Position numbers and translations under genes: made by a program
The notes under the pieces: generated by a model
Database searches by the model: none
The model's input: only the letters and a program-made list of their open reading frames with translations
Told to the model about the DNA's origin: nothing
Part shown: positions 8,422 through 17,327 of the stretch, piece after piece
Position numbering within the stretch: the first letter of the stretch is position 1
Layout of the letters: each line of letters begins with the position of its first letter
NCBI GenBank assembly: GCA_018826295.1
Contig: JAHJZX010000034.1
Span: 1 to 64,000 of the forward strand
Origin: Gammaproteobacteria bacterium
GTDB taxonomy: Bacteria; Pseudomonadota; Gammaproteobacteria; Enterobacterales; Alteromonadaceae
Reading direction: 5' to 3'
DNA length: 64,000 bases

Positions 8422-9480
8422 ATGCACAAGCATTTACTACAAAAAACGCTATTACCTACCTCAACTGCCGGCAGTTTACCTAAACCCAGCTGGCTGGCAG
8501 AGCCTGAGACACTGTGGTCGCCGTGGAAACTGCAGGGTGACGAACTATCTGATGGCAAGCAGGATGCGCTGCGGCTGTCATTGCAGCAGCAACAGCTGGC
8601 TGGCATTGATATTGTCAGTGACGGCGAGCAAACACGGCAACACTTTGTCACCACCTTTATCGAGCATTTAAGCGGGGTTGATTTTGCCCGGCGTGAAACG
8701 GTCAGAATTCGTAACCGCTATGACGCCAGTGTGCCAACTGTAGTGGGGCCGGTGTCGCGACCCAGGCCGGTGTTTGTTGCAGATGCTAAGTTTTTACGCG
8801 CGCAAACCAGCCAGCCGATTAAATGGGCGTTGCCGGGCCCGATGACGATGATAGATACGTTGTATGATGACCACTATAAAAGCCGCGAACAGCTGGCCTG
8901 GGAATTTGCCAAAATACTCAATCAGGAAGCCAAAGACTTAGAGGCTGCTGGTGTGGATATTATTCAGTTTGATGAGCCGGCCTTTAATGTGTTTTTCGAT
9001 GAGGTCAATGAGTGGGGCATCAAGTGTTTAGAGCGCGCCATTGAGGGGCTTAAATGCGAAACGGCCGTGCATATTTGTTATGGCTATGGCATTAAAGCCA
9101 ATACCGACTGGAAAAAAACCTTGGGCTCGGAGTGGCGGCAATACGAAGAAATATTCCCTAAACTGCAACAATCCAATATCGATATTATTTCCTTAGAGTG
9201 CCATAACTCGCGGGTGCCGCTAGAGCTACTGCAGCTTATCCGCGGTAAAAAAGTGATGGTCGGTGCCATTGATGTGGCAACTGACAGCATAGAAACGCCG
9301 GAACAAGTGGCGGCGACGCTTAGACAGGCACTTAAGTATGTCGATGCCGATAAGCTTTACCCCTGCACCAACTGTGGCATGGCGCCGTTATCCCGTCAGG
9401 TGGCAACGGGTAAGCTGAATGCCTTAGCGGCAGGGGCCGAGATAGTACGCCAAGAGCTGCTTGGCAACTCATTACGATAG
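8422..9480 (+). CDS. mesD: MetE C-terminal-like core methionine synthase (MesD type)
   Basis: LLPTSTAGSLPKPSWLAEPE..., DIIQFDEPAFNVFFDEVNEWG, CTNCGMAPLSRQVATGKLNAL zinc-site region; 352 aa without the MetE N-terminal domain; paired with DUF1852. Confidence 0.85.
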   Translation: MHKHLLQKTLLPTSTAGSLPKPSWLAEPETLWSPWKLQGDELSDGKQDALRLSLQQQQLAGIDIVSDGEQTRQHFVTTFIEHLSGVDFARRETVRIRNRYDASVPTVVGPVSRPRPVFVADAKFLRAQTSQPIKWALPGPMTMIDTLYDDHYKSREQLAWEFAKILNQEAKDLEAAGVDIIQFDEPAFNVFFDEVNEWGIKCLERAIEGLKCETAVHICYGYGIKANTDWKKTLGSEWRQYEEIFPKLQQSNIDIISLECHNSRVPLELLQLIRGKKVMVGAIDVATDSIETPEQVAATLRQALKYVDADKLYPCTNCGMAPLSRQVATGKLNALAAGAEIVRQELLGNSLR

Positions 9481-9559
9481 ACAGAACCGGTTTGTGCTAA
9501 ATCAATCGAGCCTGCAGGGACCTATTTACGGCGTGTTGATGTGAGCAAACCGGTTTTGT
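9481..9559. repeat. Short inverted-repeat element, copy 1
   Basis: Terminal arms ACAGAACCGGTTTG / CAAACCGGTTTTGT (14 bp, 1 mismatch); core in reverse orientation resembles copy 2 (CACGCCGTAAATAGGTCCCTGCAGGCTCG). Confidence 0.65.
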
Positions 9560-9572
9560 TAAGACCCTAAGC

Positions 9573-10403
9573 CTACAACACCAGCTGGGCCAGCATACGC
9601 AGGCCGGTTATCAGCAACACTACGGCAAAGACCTGCTTTAGTTTGGCTGCATCTAGCTTTGTAGCCAATGATGCCCCAACCGGGGCAAACAATACCGTTA
9701 GCGGCACTATACAGCTAAAGCCAATTAAATTTACCAAACCAAAGGTGCCTGCGGGTGCATCAGCTGGCGTGCTGCCCAGCACTAACATCGTCAGTGCAGC
9801 GGGCAGCGAAATAAGCAAGCCAATTGCGGAGGCCGTGCCAACGGCCTTGTGGGCCGGGTAATTACACAGGGTAAGCATTGGCACCGACAGCGTGCCACCG
9901 CCAATACCGACCATGGCACTAAAAAAACCAATCGATGTGCCCATAGCCGTTTGTCCGGCTGTGCCGGGCAGTTGTTGCAACAAAGCGGATTTTCCGGTTC
10001 TGAACAGCATATTCAGCGCAGATAAAATAGCTATTACAGCAAACATCAGCGTAAGTACGCTGCCATCAACACGGGTAACTAACCAGCTACCAGCCAATAC
10101 CCCCAGCAGAATAAATACCGCCCAGCGCTTTAGCAAAACCACATCGACATTACCTTTTTTGCTGTGTGAACGAATAGAGCTGACAGAGGTTGGCACTATG
10201 GTGGCCAAAGAGGTGGCGGTGGCAATCAACATTGCCGACTCTGCTGAGACGCCAAAACTCTGAAACAGAAAAAACAGCACCGGCACTATGACGATACCGC
10301 CGCCAACGCCAAGTAAGCCGGCTAAAATGCCTGCAAATACGCCGGTAGCCACCAGGGCTAGCAAGGTAGCAATATTGCTGCTGATAAACTCGATAATACT
10401 CAT
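9573..10403 (-). CDS. Sulfite exporter TauE/SafE family protein
   Basis: 276 aa polytopic protein with duplicated GLLGVGGGIVIVP / MVGIGGGTLSVP motifs. Confidence 0.88.
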   Translation of the reverse strand: MSIIEFISSNIATLLALVATGVFAGILAGLLGVGGGIVIVPVLFFLFQSFGVSAESAMLIATATSLATIVPTSVSSIRSHSKKGNVDVVLLKRWAVFILLGVLAGSWLVTRVDGSVLTLMFAVIAILSALNMLFRTGKSALLQQLPGTAGQTAMGTSIGFFSAMVGIGGGTLSVPMLTLCNYPAHKAVGTASAIGLLISLPAALTMLVLGSTPADAPAGTFGLVNLIGFSCIVPLTVLFAPVGASLATKLDAAKLKQVFAVVLLITGLRMLAQLVL

Positions 10404-10520
10404 TAACGACTGCTTCTGTGCTTAATGGCCGGCCAGCGCCGGAACCAGGATAAATGTGCTAAGCAGCATAGCAGTATTGGCATGCCGGGGCAGTAGTTTT
10501 TGACAGAAATTAAAGCGAAA

Positions 10521-11024
10521 TCAAAGCAGTAACGTCGGTTTGTCCGCCTGCGCTGTTAGCTGGTATTGCTGCACTGCTTTTAGGCTATTTTTCTCGCGTT
10601 CATGCTCTTCACGGTTGCGGTGGGCTTGTTCCAGTAAGCCTTGCAGGGCTTTGTCGAGCTTATTGAGCTTGGCATCTATGGCCAGCATTTGACCATCGCG
10701 CTGCGGGCTTTGTGGTTGTTGTTGCAGTGCGGCTTTTTCGGCCTGCGCTTCTTCTATTTTGGCTTTTATCTCATCAAGCTTTTGCTTATCCAGGCCAATG
10801 CGGTTTGCCAGCATTTGATCCATCAGCTGGGTTAAAAAGGCCTGTTGCTGCTTGCTGGTTTCATCCTGTTGCTGCGGCGCGTGCTGAGTTGCCGGCTTTG
10901 CCGTTGCCGTGGGTAAAGCGGCAAAGTCTTGCCGCTGGGTGGCGGTGTCGGCAACGTCAGTTGCGGGTGTTAACAGCTGATATTGCAGCTGTAAGTTAGT
11001 CATACCAAGGCCTGATGCGTTCAT
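10521..11024 (-). CDS. Hypothetical Gln-rich, coiled-coil protein
   Basis: 167 aa; Q/A/K/E-rich, KIEEAQAEKAALQQQPQS, RNREEHEREKN. Confidence 0.6.
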   Translation of the reverse strand: MNASGLGMTNLQLQYQLLTPATDVADTATQRQDFAALPTATAKPATQHAPQQQDETSKQQQAFLTQLMDQMLANRIGLDKQKLDEIKAKIEEAQAEKAALQQQPQSPQRDGQMLAIDAKLNKLDKALQGLLEQAHRNREEHEREKNSLKAVQQYQLTAQADKPTLLL

Positions 11025-11090
11025 GAGGTACTCGTTGCTTTAAGTAGAATAGTTGCCTGTACCTAAGTAAAGCAGAAACTGTGCCAGAGC

Positions 11091-11993
11091 TTATTGCCTG
11101 ACGCTATGGCTGCGTTTAATGGCGTCAATCATCGCTTGTGCCAGTGGCGAGCTGGCATGATTGTTTGACGTGATTAGCATTACCGGGATCTGGTAACAGT
11201 ATTTTTGCGGCATTATCGCCTTAAACAGGCCTTTTTCGACCCAATGGCTGGCGTAATGTTCGGGCAGGTAGCCGATAAATTTACCGGATAAAATTAAATG
11301 CGCTATGCCTTCGTCGTGATAGGCAATAGCGCTGTTTTGATAGTTTAAGCCGTCGTTACGCCGCTCTTTATCACGCATATAGTTACTGGTGATCACTTCG
11401 GCCTGTGGTAGCAGCTTGCTGGCGGCCTGAGCGTCGCAAGCAAATAACGGATGGTCACTGCCACAGTACAGGTAGTTGGTTTCGTTAAACAGCGGAATAT
11501 AGTCTAAGCCGCGAATTGGGTGGCGGCTGACGCCGATACCAAGTAAAGAGCGGCCATTAGCCACGGCAGTTTCTACCTCGCGCGCTTCACAAACATATAA
11601 ATCGAACTGAATGCTGTCACTTTTTTGCTTCAGTGCCGCTATGGCCTGAGCGATGCCGCAGCGCGGATCGCTAACCAGCGTATCAATAACTGCCAGGCTA
11701 ACCCGGCCGGAGAGTTTATGTTTTGAGCCGGCAACGGTGCTGGCGAAGGCTTCACACTGTTGCAATAATTCCAGCGACGCCTGATAGGTGATGCGGCCCG
11801 GCTCGGTGAGTTCAAAGCCGCTGCGGCCGCGTTTGCACAGGGTTACACCCAGGCGGATTTCCAGATCCGACAAATGTGCGCTGATGGTAGAGCGGCCGAT
11901 ATTCAGCCGTGATTCCGCCGCCGACAGGCCGCCGCACTCGACAATGGTGACGAAAATTCTCAGTAAACGTAAATCAACGTCTTGTACCTGCAT
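11091..11993 (-). CDS. LysR-family transcriptional regulator
   Basis: MQVQDVDLRLLRIFVTIVECGGLSAAESRLNIGRSTISAHLSDLEIRLG; N-terminal LysR HTH; divergent from hutH. Confidence 0.9.
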   Translation of the reverse strand: MQVQDVDLRLLRIFVTIVECGGLSAAESRLNIGRSTISAHLSDLEIRLGVTLCKRGRSGFELTEPGRITYQASLELLQQCEAFASTVAGSKHKLSGRVSLAVIDTLVSDPRCGIAQAIAALKQKSDSIQFDLYVCEAREVETAVANGRSLLGIGVSRHPIRGLDYIPLFNETNYLYCGSDHPLFACDAQAASKLLPQAEVITSNYMRDKERRNDGLNYQNSAIAYHDEGIAHLILSGKFIGYLPEHYASHWVEKGLFKAIMPQKYCYQIPVMLITSNNHASSPLAQAMIDAIKRSHSVRQ

Positions 11994-12127
11994 GCTGCGC
12001 TCTTTTAGTTCGATAAAACCGGAATGAATTACGAATATTATGTATTTATAAAACTACTGGCGCAAGCTAGCATGGTGGCACAGTAATGCTGGTTCAGTGC
12101 CAATCTTCCTGACTGAAGTGTTGGCTT

Positions 12128-12225
12128 GAATCGGTTTGCACACGCTAACACGCCGTGAACCCCTCCCTGGGGGCTCGTCTCAGCCCATCCGGGGCTTCAA
12201 CGGTTAGCTTAGTACAAACCGATTC
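12128..12225. repeat. Short inverted-repeat element, copy 2
   Basis: Arms GAATCGGTTTG / CAAACCGATTC, extended by GCTAAC / GTTAGC; core CACGCCGTGAACCCCTCCCTGGGGGCTCG plus GCCCATCCGGGGC hairpin. Confidence 0.7.
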
Positions 12226-12285
12226 CGCTCATACCTTTGGTCGTATTGAACAGACTTAAAACAGTTAAACATCGAGGAGCACAAC

Positions 12286-13791
12286 ATGACATTTCGCTAT
12301 GGTTTAGACCGGATGGATTTAGATATCGTTAATGGTATCGCCGATGGCAGTATTAAGGCCGGGCTGTGTGCAGAAGCCATCGCCAGAATTAACCAAAGCC
12401 GCAGCAATGTTGAGGTGATGGCGTCATCTGATAAAGCCATTTATGGTATTAACACCGGTTTTGGCCCCTTGTGCGATACACAAATTTCCCCGGCCGAAAC
12501 CGCACTGTTGCAGAAAAACCTGCTTATTACTCATGCGGTTGGCGTTGGTGAGCCAATTGCCAAAGCTATTTCTAAACTGATGCTGATCACCAAGGTGCAT
12601 GCGCTTAGCCAGGGCTATTCCGGCGTGCGCCTCGAAGTGGTTGAGCGGATGCTGAAATTTATTGAGCTGGATTTGATTCCGGTGGTGCCGGAGCAAGGCT
12701 CGGTAGGCGCATCCGGCGATTTAGCGCCGTTATCGCACCTGTTTTTGCCGCTGCTGGGCGAAGGTGAGTTCTGGCAAGGCAAAGGCAGTATTAGTGCGGC
12801 CGAAGCGCTGGCGCAGCATGGTCTGGCGCCGATTGAGTTGCAGGCCAAAGAAGGCCTGGGTTTAATTAACGGCACCCAGTTTATTTTATCGCATGCCATT
12901 ACTGCGCTGACCAAGATGCGCTATTTGTTAGATTTAGCCGATGTCGCCGGCGCCATGAGTATTGAAGGCATGCAGGGCAGTGGCTCGCCGTTTCGGCCAG
13001 AGCTGCATCAAATCCGCGCTTTTGCCGGTAATATTGAAGTGGCCGCGCGGATGCGCCGCTTGTTTAAAGACTCAGAAAATATGGCCTCGCATACCGGTTG
13101 TGCCCGGGTGCAGGACCCTTACTCGCTGCGCTGTATTCCGCAAGTACACGGCGCATCGCGCAATGCCTATAACCATTTAAAAGAGCTGGCCGAGATTGAG
13201 ATGAACTCGGTAACCGATAACCCTATCGTAATAAGTAGCGAAGAAGCGATATCCGGTGGTGGTTTCCACGGCCAGCCGCTGGCCATGGTGCTGGATTACA
13301 CCTCTATTGCGGCAGCCGAGCTGGGTAATATTTCTGACCGGCGCTGCTACCTGCTGCTGGAAGGTTTACACGGCTTGCCGCGTTTGCTGACCAAAGCCGG
13401 TGGTTTAAATTCCGGTATGATGATCCCGCAGTATGTGACGGCAGCTTTGGTGACAGAAAACAAATCATTGTGTTTCCCGCCGTCGGCCGATAGCGTACCC
13501 ACATCTATGGGGCAGGAAGATCATGTGTCGATGGGCAGTATCTCCGGCCGTAAGCTAAACCAGATTTTAGGCAACCTGGAAAAAATTCTGGCGATAGAGC
13601 TGATGTATGCGGCGCAGGCGATTGAGTTTCGCCGGCCAAACAAGTGTTCTGATCTGGTTGAACACAACTTTGCGCTTATTCGCAGCAAGGTGGCGAAATT
13701 AGAGGAAGATCGGCTGTTAAAGCCGGATATCGACGCCATGATCAAGCTGGTAACCAGCCAGGCCTTTAGCGTTAGCTTTGCACTGAATTAA
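12286..13791 (+). CDS. hutH: Histidine ammonia-lyase
   Basis: 501 aa; GSVGASGDLAPLSHL MIO motif, INGTQF, aromatic ammonia-lyase fold. Confidence 0.93.
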   Translation: MTFRYGLDRMDLDIVNGIADGSIKAGLCAEAIARINQSRSNVEVMASSDKAIYGINTGFGPLCDTQISPAETALLQKNLLITHAVGVGEPIAKAISKLMLITKVHALSQGYSGVRLEVVERMLKFIELDLIPVVPEQGSVGASGDLAPLSHLFLPLLGEGEFWQGKGSISAAEALAQHGLAPIELQAKEGLGLINGTQFILSHAITALTKMRYLLDLADVAGAMSIEGMQGSGSPFRPELHQIRAFAGNIEVAARMRRLFKDSENMASHTGCARVQDPYSLRCIPQVHGASRNAYNHLKELAEIEMNSVTDNPIVISSEEAISGGGFHGQPLAMVLDYTSIAAAELGNISDRRCYLLLEGLHGLPRLLTKAGGLNSGMMIPQYVTAALVTENKSLCFPPSADSVPTSMGQEDHVSMGSISGRKLNQILGNLEKILAIELMYAAQAIEFRRPNKCSDLVEHNFALIRSKVAKLEEDRLLKPDIDAMIKLVTSQAFSVSFALN

Positions 13792-13803
13792 GAGGGGATC
13801 TAC

Positions 13804-15804
13804 ATGACTTTTCAGGACCAGATTAAGCAGGGTATTCCCGCTCAGTTACCAGCAGCTAAAGCGTATCCGCTGGATGCCAACCGCGCGCCTAAGCGCAAAG
13901 ATATTCTGAGCACCGCAGAGAAGCAGCTGGCTGTGCGCAATGCACTGCGTTACTTTCCAAAACAGTGGCACAGCGAGCTGGCCGCCGAGTTTGCCAAAGA
14001 GCTGAATGATTACGGCCGCATTTATATGTACCGTTTTAAACCGGATTACGCTATTAAAGCGCGGCCTATCAGCGAGTACCCGGCCCAATGCCAGCAGGCG
14101 GCGGCCATTATGCTGATGATTGACAACAACCTTGATCCGGCGGTGGCGCAGCACCCGGAAGAGCTGATTACCTATGGTGGTAACGGCGGTGTATTCCAGA
14201 ACTGGGCGCAGTACCGCTTAACCATGCAGTATTTAAGCGAGATGCAAAGCGATCAGACGCTGCATATGTATTCCGGCCATCCGATGGGTTTATTCCCGTC
14301 ATCCGAAGAAGCACCAAGGGTTATTGTCACCAACGGCATGATGATCCCGAATTACTCCAAGCCGGACGACTGGGAGCGTTTTAATGCGTTAGGTGTAACT
14401 CAATATGGCCAGATGACGGCCGGCTCGTACATGTATATTGGCCCGCAGGGCATAGTACATGGCACCACTATTACCGTAATGAACGCCTTTCGTAAGGTGT
14501 TGCAAGCTGGCGACAGCCCGAAAGGCAAAATATTCCTCACCGCCGGTTTAGGTGGCATGAGCGGTGCCCAGCCTAAAGCCGGTAATATCGCTAACTGTAT
14601 TACCGTCTGTGCCGAAGTTAACCCCAAAGCCGCTACCAAGCGCCATCAGCAAGGCTGGGTCGATGAACTTATCGACAATATGGACGCGCTGATCGCCCGG
14701 GTAAAACTGGCGCAGGCGAACGAAGAAATTGTCTCTATTGCCTACATCGGTAACGTGGTTGATGTCTGGGAGCAGTTCTACCACAGCGATATTTTCGTGC
14801 ATTTAGGTTCAGATCAAACTTCGTTACATAACCCCTGGTCGGGCGGTTATTACCCGGTCGATATCAGCTACGACGAAGCCAACCGCTTAATTCGCGACGA
14901 GCCAGAGCTGTTTAAAGCTAAAGTGCAGGCGACGTTAAAACGCCATGCCGATGCGGTAAATAAACACACCGCCAGAGGCACTTACTTCTTCGATTATGGC
15001 AATGCGTTTTTACTTGAAGCTTCACGCGCCGGCGGCGATGTCATGGCGGACAACGGCATCGATTTTAAATATCCATCCTACGTGCAGGATATTCTCGGCC
15101 CGATGTGTTTTGACTACGGCTTTGGCCCGTTCCGCTGGGTTTGTACTTCAGGTAAGCCGGAAGACTTGGATAAAACCGATGCTATTGCTGCAAAGGTGCT
15201 GACAGAAATTATGGCGCAGGCGCCGGCAGAAATTCAGCAGCAAATGCAGGACAATATCAGCTGGATTAAAGACGCCAAGCAGAACAAGTTGGTAGTAGGC
15301 TCACAAGCGCGTATTTTATATGCCGATGCCGAAGGGCGGATGAAAATCGCCAGTGCTTTTAACGACGCCATTTCCCGCGGCGAGATAGGCCCGGTAGTGC
15401 TGGGCCGCGATCATCACGATGTTAGCGGTACCGACTCACCGTTTCGTGAAACCTCTAACATCTACGATGGCAGCCGCTTTACCGCCGATATGGCGATTCA
15501 TAATGTGATAGGCGACAGCTTCCGTGGTGCGACCTGGGTGTCTATCCATAACGGCGGCGGTGTTGGCTGGGGTGAAGTCATTAATGGTGGCTTTGGTATG
15601 TTGCTGGATGGCTCTGCTGAGGCAGATCGCCGGTTAAAATCGATGCTGTTATTTGATGTTAATAATGGTATTGCCCGTCGCAGCTGGGCGCGTAACGAAG
15701 AAGCAGATTTTGCCATTAAACGCGAAATGGCCCGCACGCCGAAGTTAAAAGTGACGTTGGCGAACCGGGTAGATGACGACGTTTTAGCCGGGCTTTCGTT
15801 TTAA
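13804..15804 (+). CDS. hutU: Urocanate hydratase (long form)
   Basis: 666 aa; ITYGGNGGVFQNWAQYRLTMQYLSEM, MYSGHPMGLFPSSEEAPR, GQMTAGSYMYIGPQGIVHGTT, FRETSNIYDGSRFTADMA. Confidence 0.93.
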   Translation: MTFQDQIKQGIPAQLPAAKAYPLDANRAPKRKDILSTAEKQLAVRNALRYFPKQWHSELAAEFAKELNDYGRIYMYRFKPDYAIKARPISEYPAQCQQAAAIMLMIDNNLDPAVAQHPEELITYGGNGGVFQNWAQYRLTMQYLSEMQSDQTLHMYSGHPMGLFPSSEEAPRVIVTNGMMIPNYSKPDDWERFNALGVTQYGQMTAGSYMYIGPQGIVHGTTITVMNAFRKVLQAGDSPKGKIFLTAGLGGMSGAQPKAGNIANCITVCAEVNPKAATKRHQQGWVDELIDNMDALIARVKLAQANEEIVSIAYIGNVVDVWEQFYHSDIFVHLGSDQTSLHNPWSGGYYPVDISYDEANRLIRDEPELFKAKVQATLKRHADAVNKHTARGTYFFDYGNAFLLEASRAGGDVMADNGIDFKYPSYVQDILGPMCFDYGFGPFRWVCTSGKPEDLDKTDAIAAKVLTEIMAQAPAEIQQQMQDNISWIKDAKQNKLVVGSQARILYADAEGRMKIASAFNDAISRGEIGPVVLGRDHHDVSGTDSPFRETSNIYDGSRFTADMAIHNVIGDSFRGATWVSIHNGGGVGWGEVINGGFGMLLDGSAEADRRLKSMLLFDVNNGIARRSWARNEEADFAIKREMARTPKLKVTLANRVDDDVLAGLSF

Positions 15805-15806
15805 CG

Positions 15807-15857
15807 GCACTATCGTTATAACCGCACTATCGTTATAACTGCACTATCTGTATCACT
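15807..15857. repeat. 17-bp direct tandem repeat, 3 copies
   Basis: GCACTATCGTTATAACC / GCACTATCGTTATAACT / GCACTATCTGTATCACT. Confidence 0.8.
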
Positions 15858-15914
15858 GCACGGCGGCGCGGATTATCGACTAAACTGATTAAAATTTAAT
15901 CAGGATGGTTGAAG

Positions 15915-17219
15915 ATGAAACGCCGCGATTTTCTTACCCAAACCTCACTATTACTCGGCAGCAGCTTGCTGCCGGTGTCTACTTTGTTGCAAGCCAGCTC
16001 AGAGCTGTCCGCCACGCCAACAATCAAAACTGCTGACTGGCCCGCATTGCGACAGCTGTTCGCCTTAACCCACGACTATGTTCATCTGGCGACGTTTTTA
16101 CTGGCATCGCACCCGAAACCGGTGGCCGATGCGATAGATCGTCATCGCCGTGCTTTTGACGCCAACCCGGCCGATTACTGGCACGAGCATTTTATGACGA
16201 TAGATCAGCAGATTGCGCAAGCCGCTGCTGATTATATGGGCGGCGAAGCCAGCCAGATTGCGCTGACTGACAGTACAACTATGGGCTCGGCGCTGGTATA
16301 CAGCGGGCTGAAACTGAGAGCAGGCGATGAAATACTGCAAACGGTGCATGATCACTACTCAACCGATTTATCCTTGCAACTGCGAGCCGATCGCACCGGC
16401 GCCAAAGTGCGCCAGGTATCTTTGTATGACAACCCGGCGTTGGTGTCGGTAGATGAAGTAGTTACTAAACTGAAAGGCGCTATCACGGCCAAAACCAAAG
16501 TTGTGGTGGTAACCTGGGTGCATTCTTCCACCGGGGTAAAACTGCCGCTGCGGGCTATTGCCGATATGCTGGGCGAGCTGAATCAGCGTCGGAGTGAGCC
16601 AGATCAGATTATTTTCTGTGTTGACGGTGTGCATGGTTTTGGCATTGAAAATGTCGATGTGTCGACACTGGGCTGTGATTTTTTTATTGCCGGTACGCAT
16701 AAGTGGATTTTTGGCCCGCGCGGCACTGGTGTGATCTGGGGCAGTAAACGCGGTTGGGACCGCTGCCATGCGGTTATTCCTAGTTTTAGCCGCTCCTACG
16801 ATGTCTGGTTGGGCGGCAGTACTCAGGATCAGGTGCCGATTGGCGAGCATATGACGCCGGGCGGCTTTCACTCGTTTGAACACCGCTGGGCACTGCCGGA
16901 AGCTTTTAAACTGCACCTGCAGCTGGGTAAGGCCGAGGTGCAGGCGCGCATTCATCAGCTTAACAGCCAAACCAAGCAAGGCTTGGCGAAAATGAGTGGG
17001 GTAAAACTGTACACGCCAATGGCAGCGGAACTGTCATCCGGCTTAGTCTGTTTTGATTACAAACAAATGCCACCAGACGACGTGGTAAAAGCCATGCACA
17101 AAAAAGGCATTATTATGAGTGCAACGCCTTACCGGCAATCTTATGCCCGTTTTGCGCCCAGTCTGATAAATAACGAGCAGGAAATTGAACGTGCGCTGGC
17201 GGCCTTGCAGGCGTTATAA
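15915..17219 (+). CDS. Class-V aminotransferase-fold PLP enzyme (isopenicillin-N epimerase-like) with twin-arginine-type signal
   Basis: MKRRDFLTQTSLLLGSSLLPVSTLLQA signal; CVDGVHGFG..., FIAGTHKWIFGPRGTGVIWG Schiff-base Lys region. Confidence 0.85.
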   Translation: MKRRDFLTQTSLLLGSSLLPVSTLLQASSELSATPTIKTADWPALRQLFALTHDYVHLATFLLASHPKPVADAIDRHRRAFDANPADYWHEHFMTIDQQIAQAAADYMGGEASQIALTDSTTMGSALVYSGLKLRAGDEILQTVHDHYSTDLSLQLRADRTGAKVRQVSLYDNPALVSVDEVVTKLKGAITAKTKVVVVTWVHSSTGVKLPLRAIADMLGELNQRRSEPDQIIFCVDGVHGFGIENVDVSTLGCDFFIAGTHKWIFGPRGTGVIWGSKRGWDRCHAVIPSFSRSYDVWLGGSTQDQVPIGEHMTPGGFHSFEHRWALPEAFKLHLQLGKAEVQARIHQLNSQTKQGLAKMSGVKLYTPMAAELSSGLVCFDYKQMPPDDVVKAMHKKGIIMSATPYRQSYARFAPSLINNEQEIERALAALQAL

Positions 17220-17327
17220 GGCGGAGCCTGACCAGTAAAATAGCAATATTGCCACATCCGGCATGGCATTGTCTGGCGGTGCTCTGTTAACCTCTGTACT
17301 ACAGATACGCAGTGTGGGGTAGATTGG

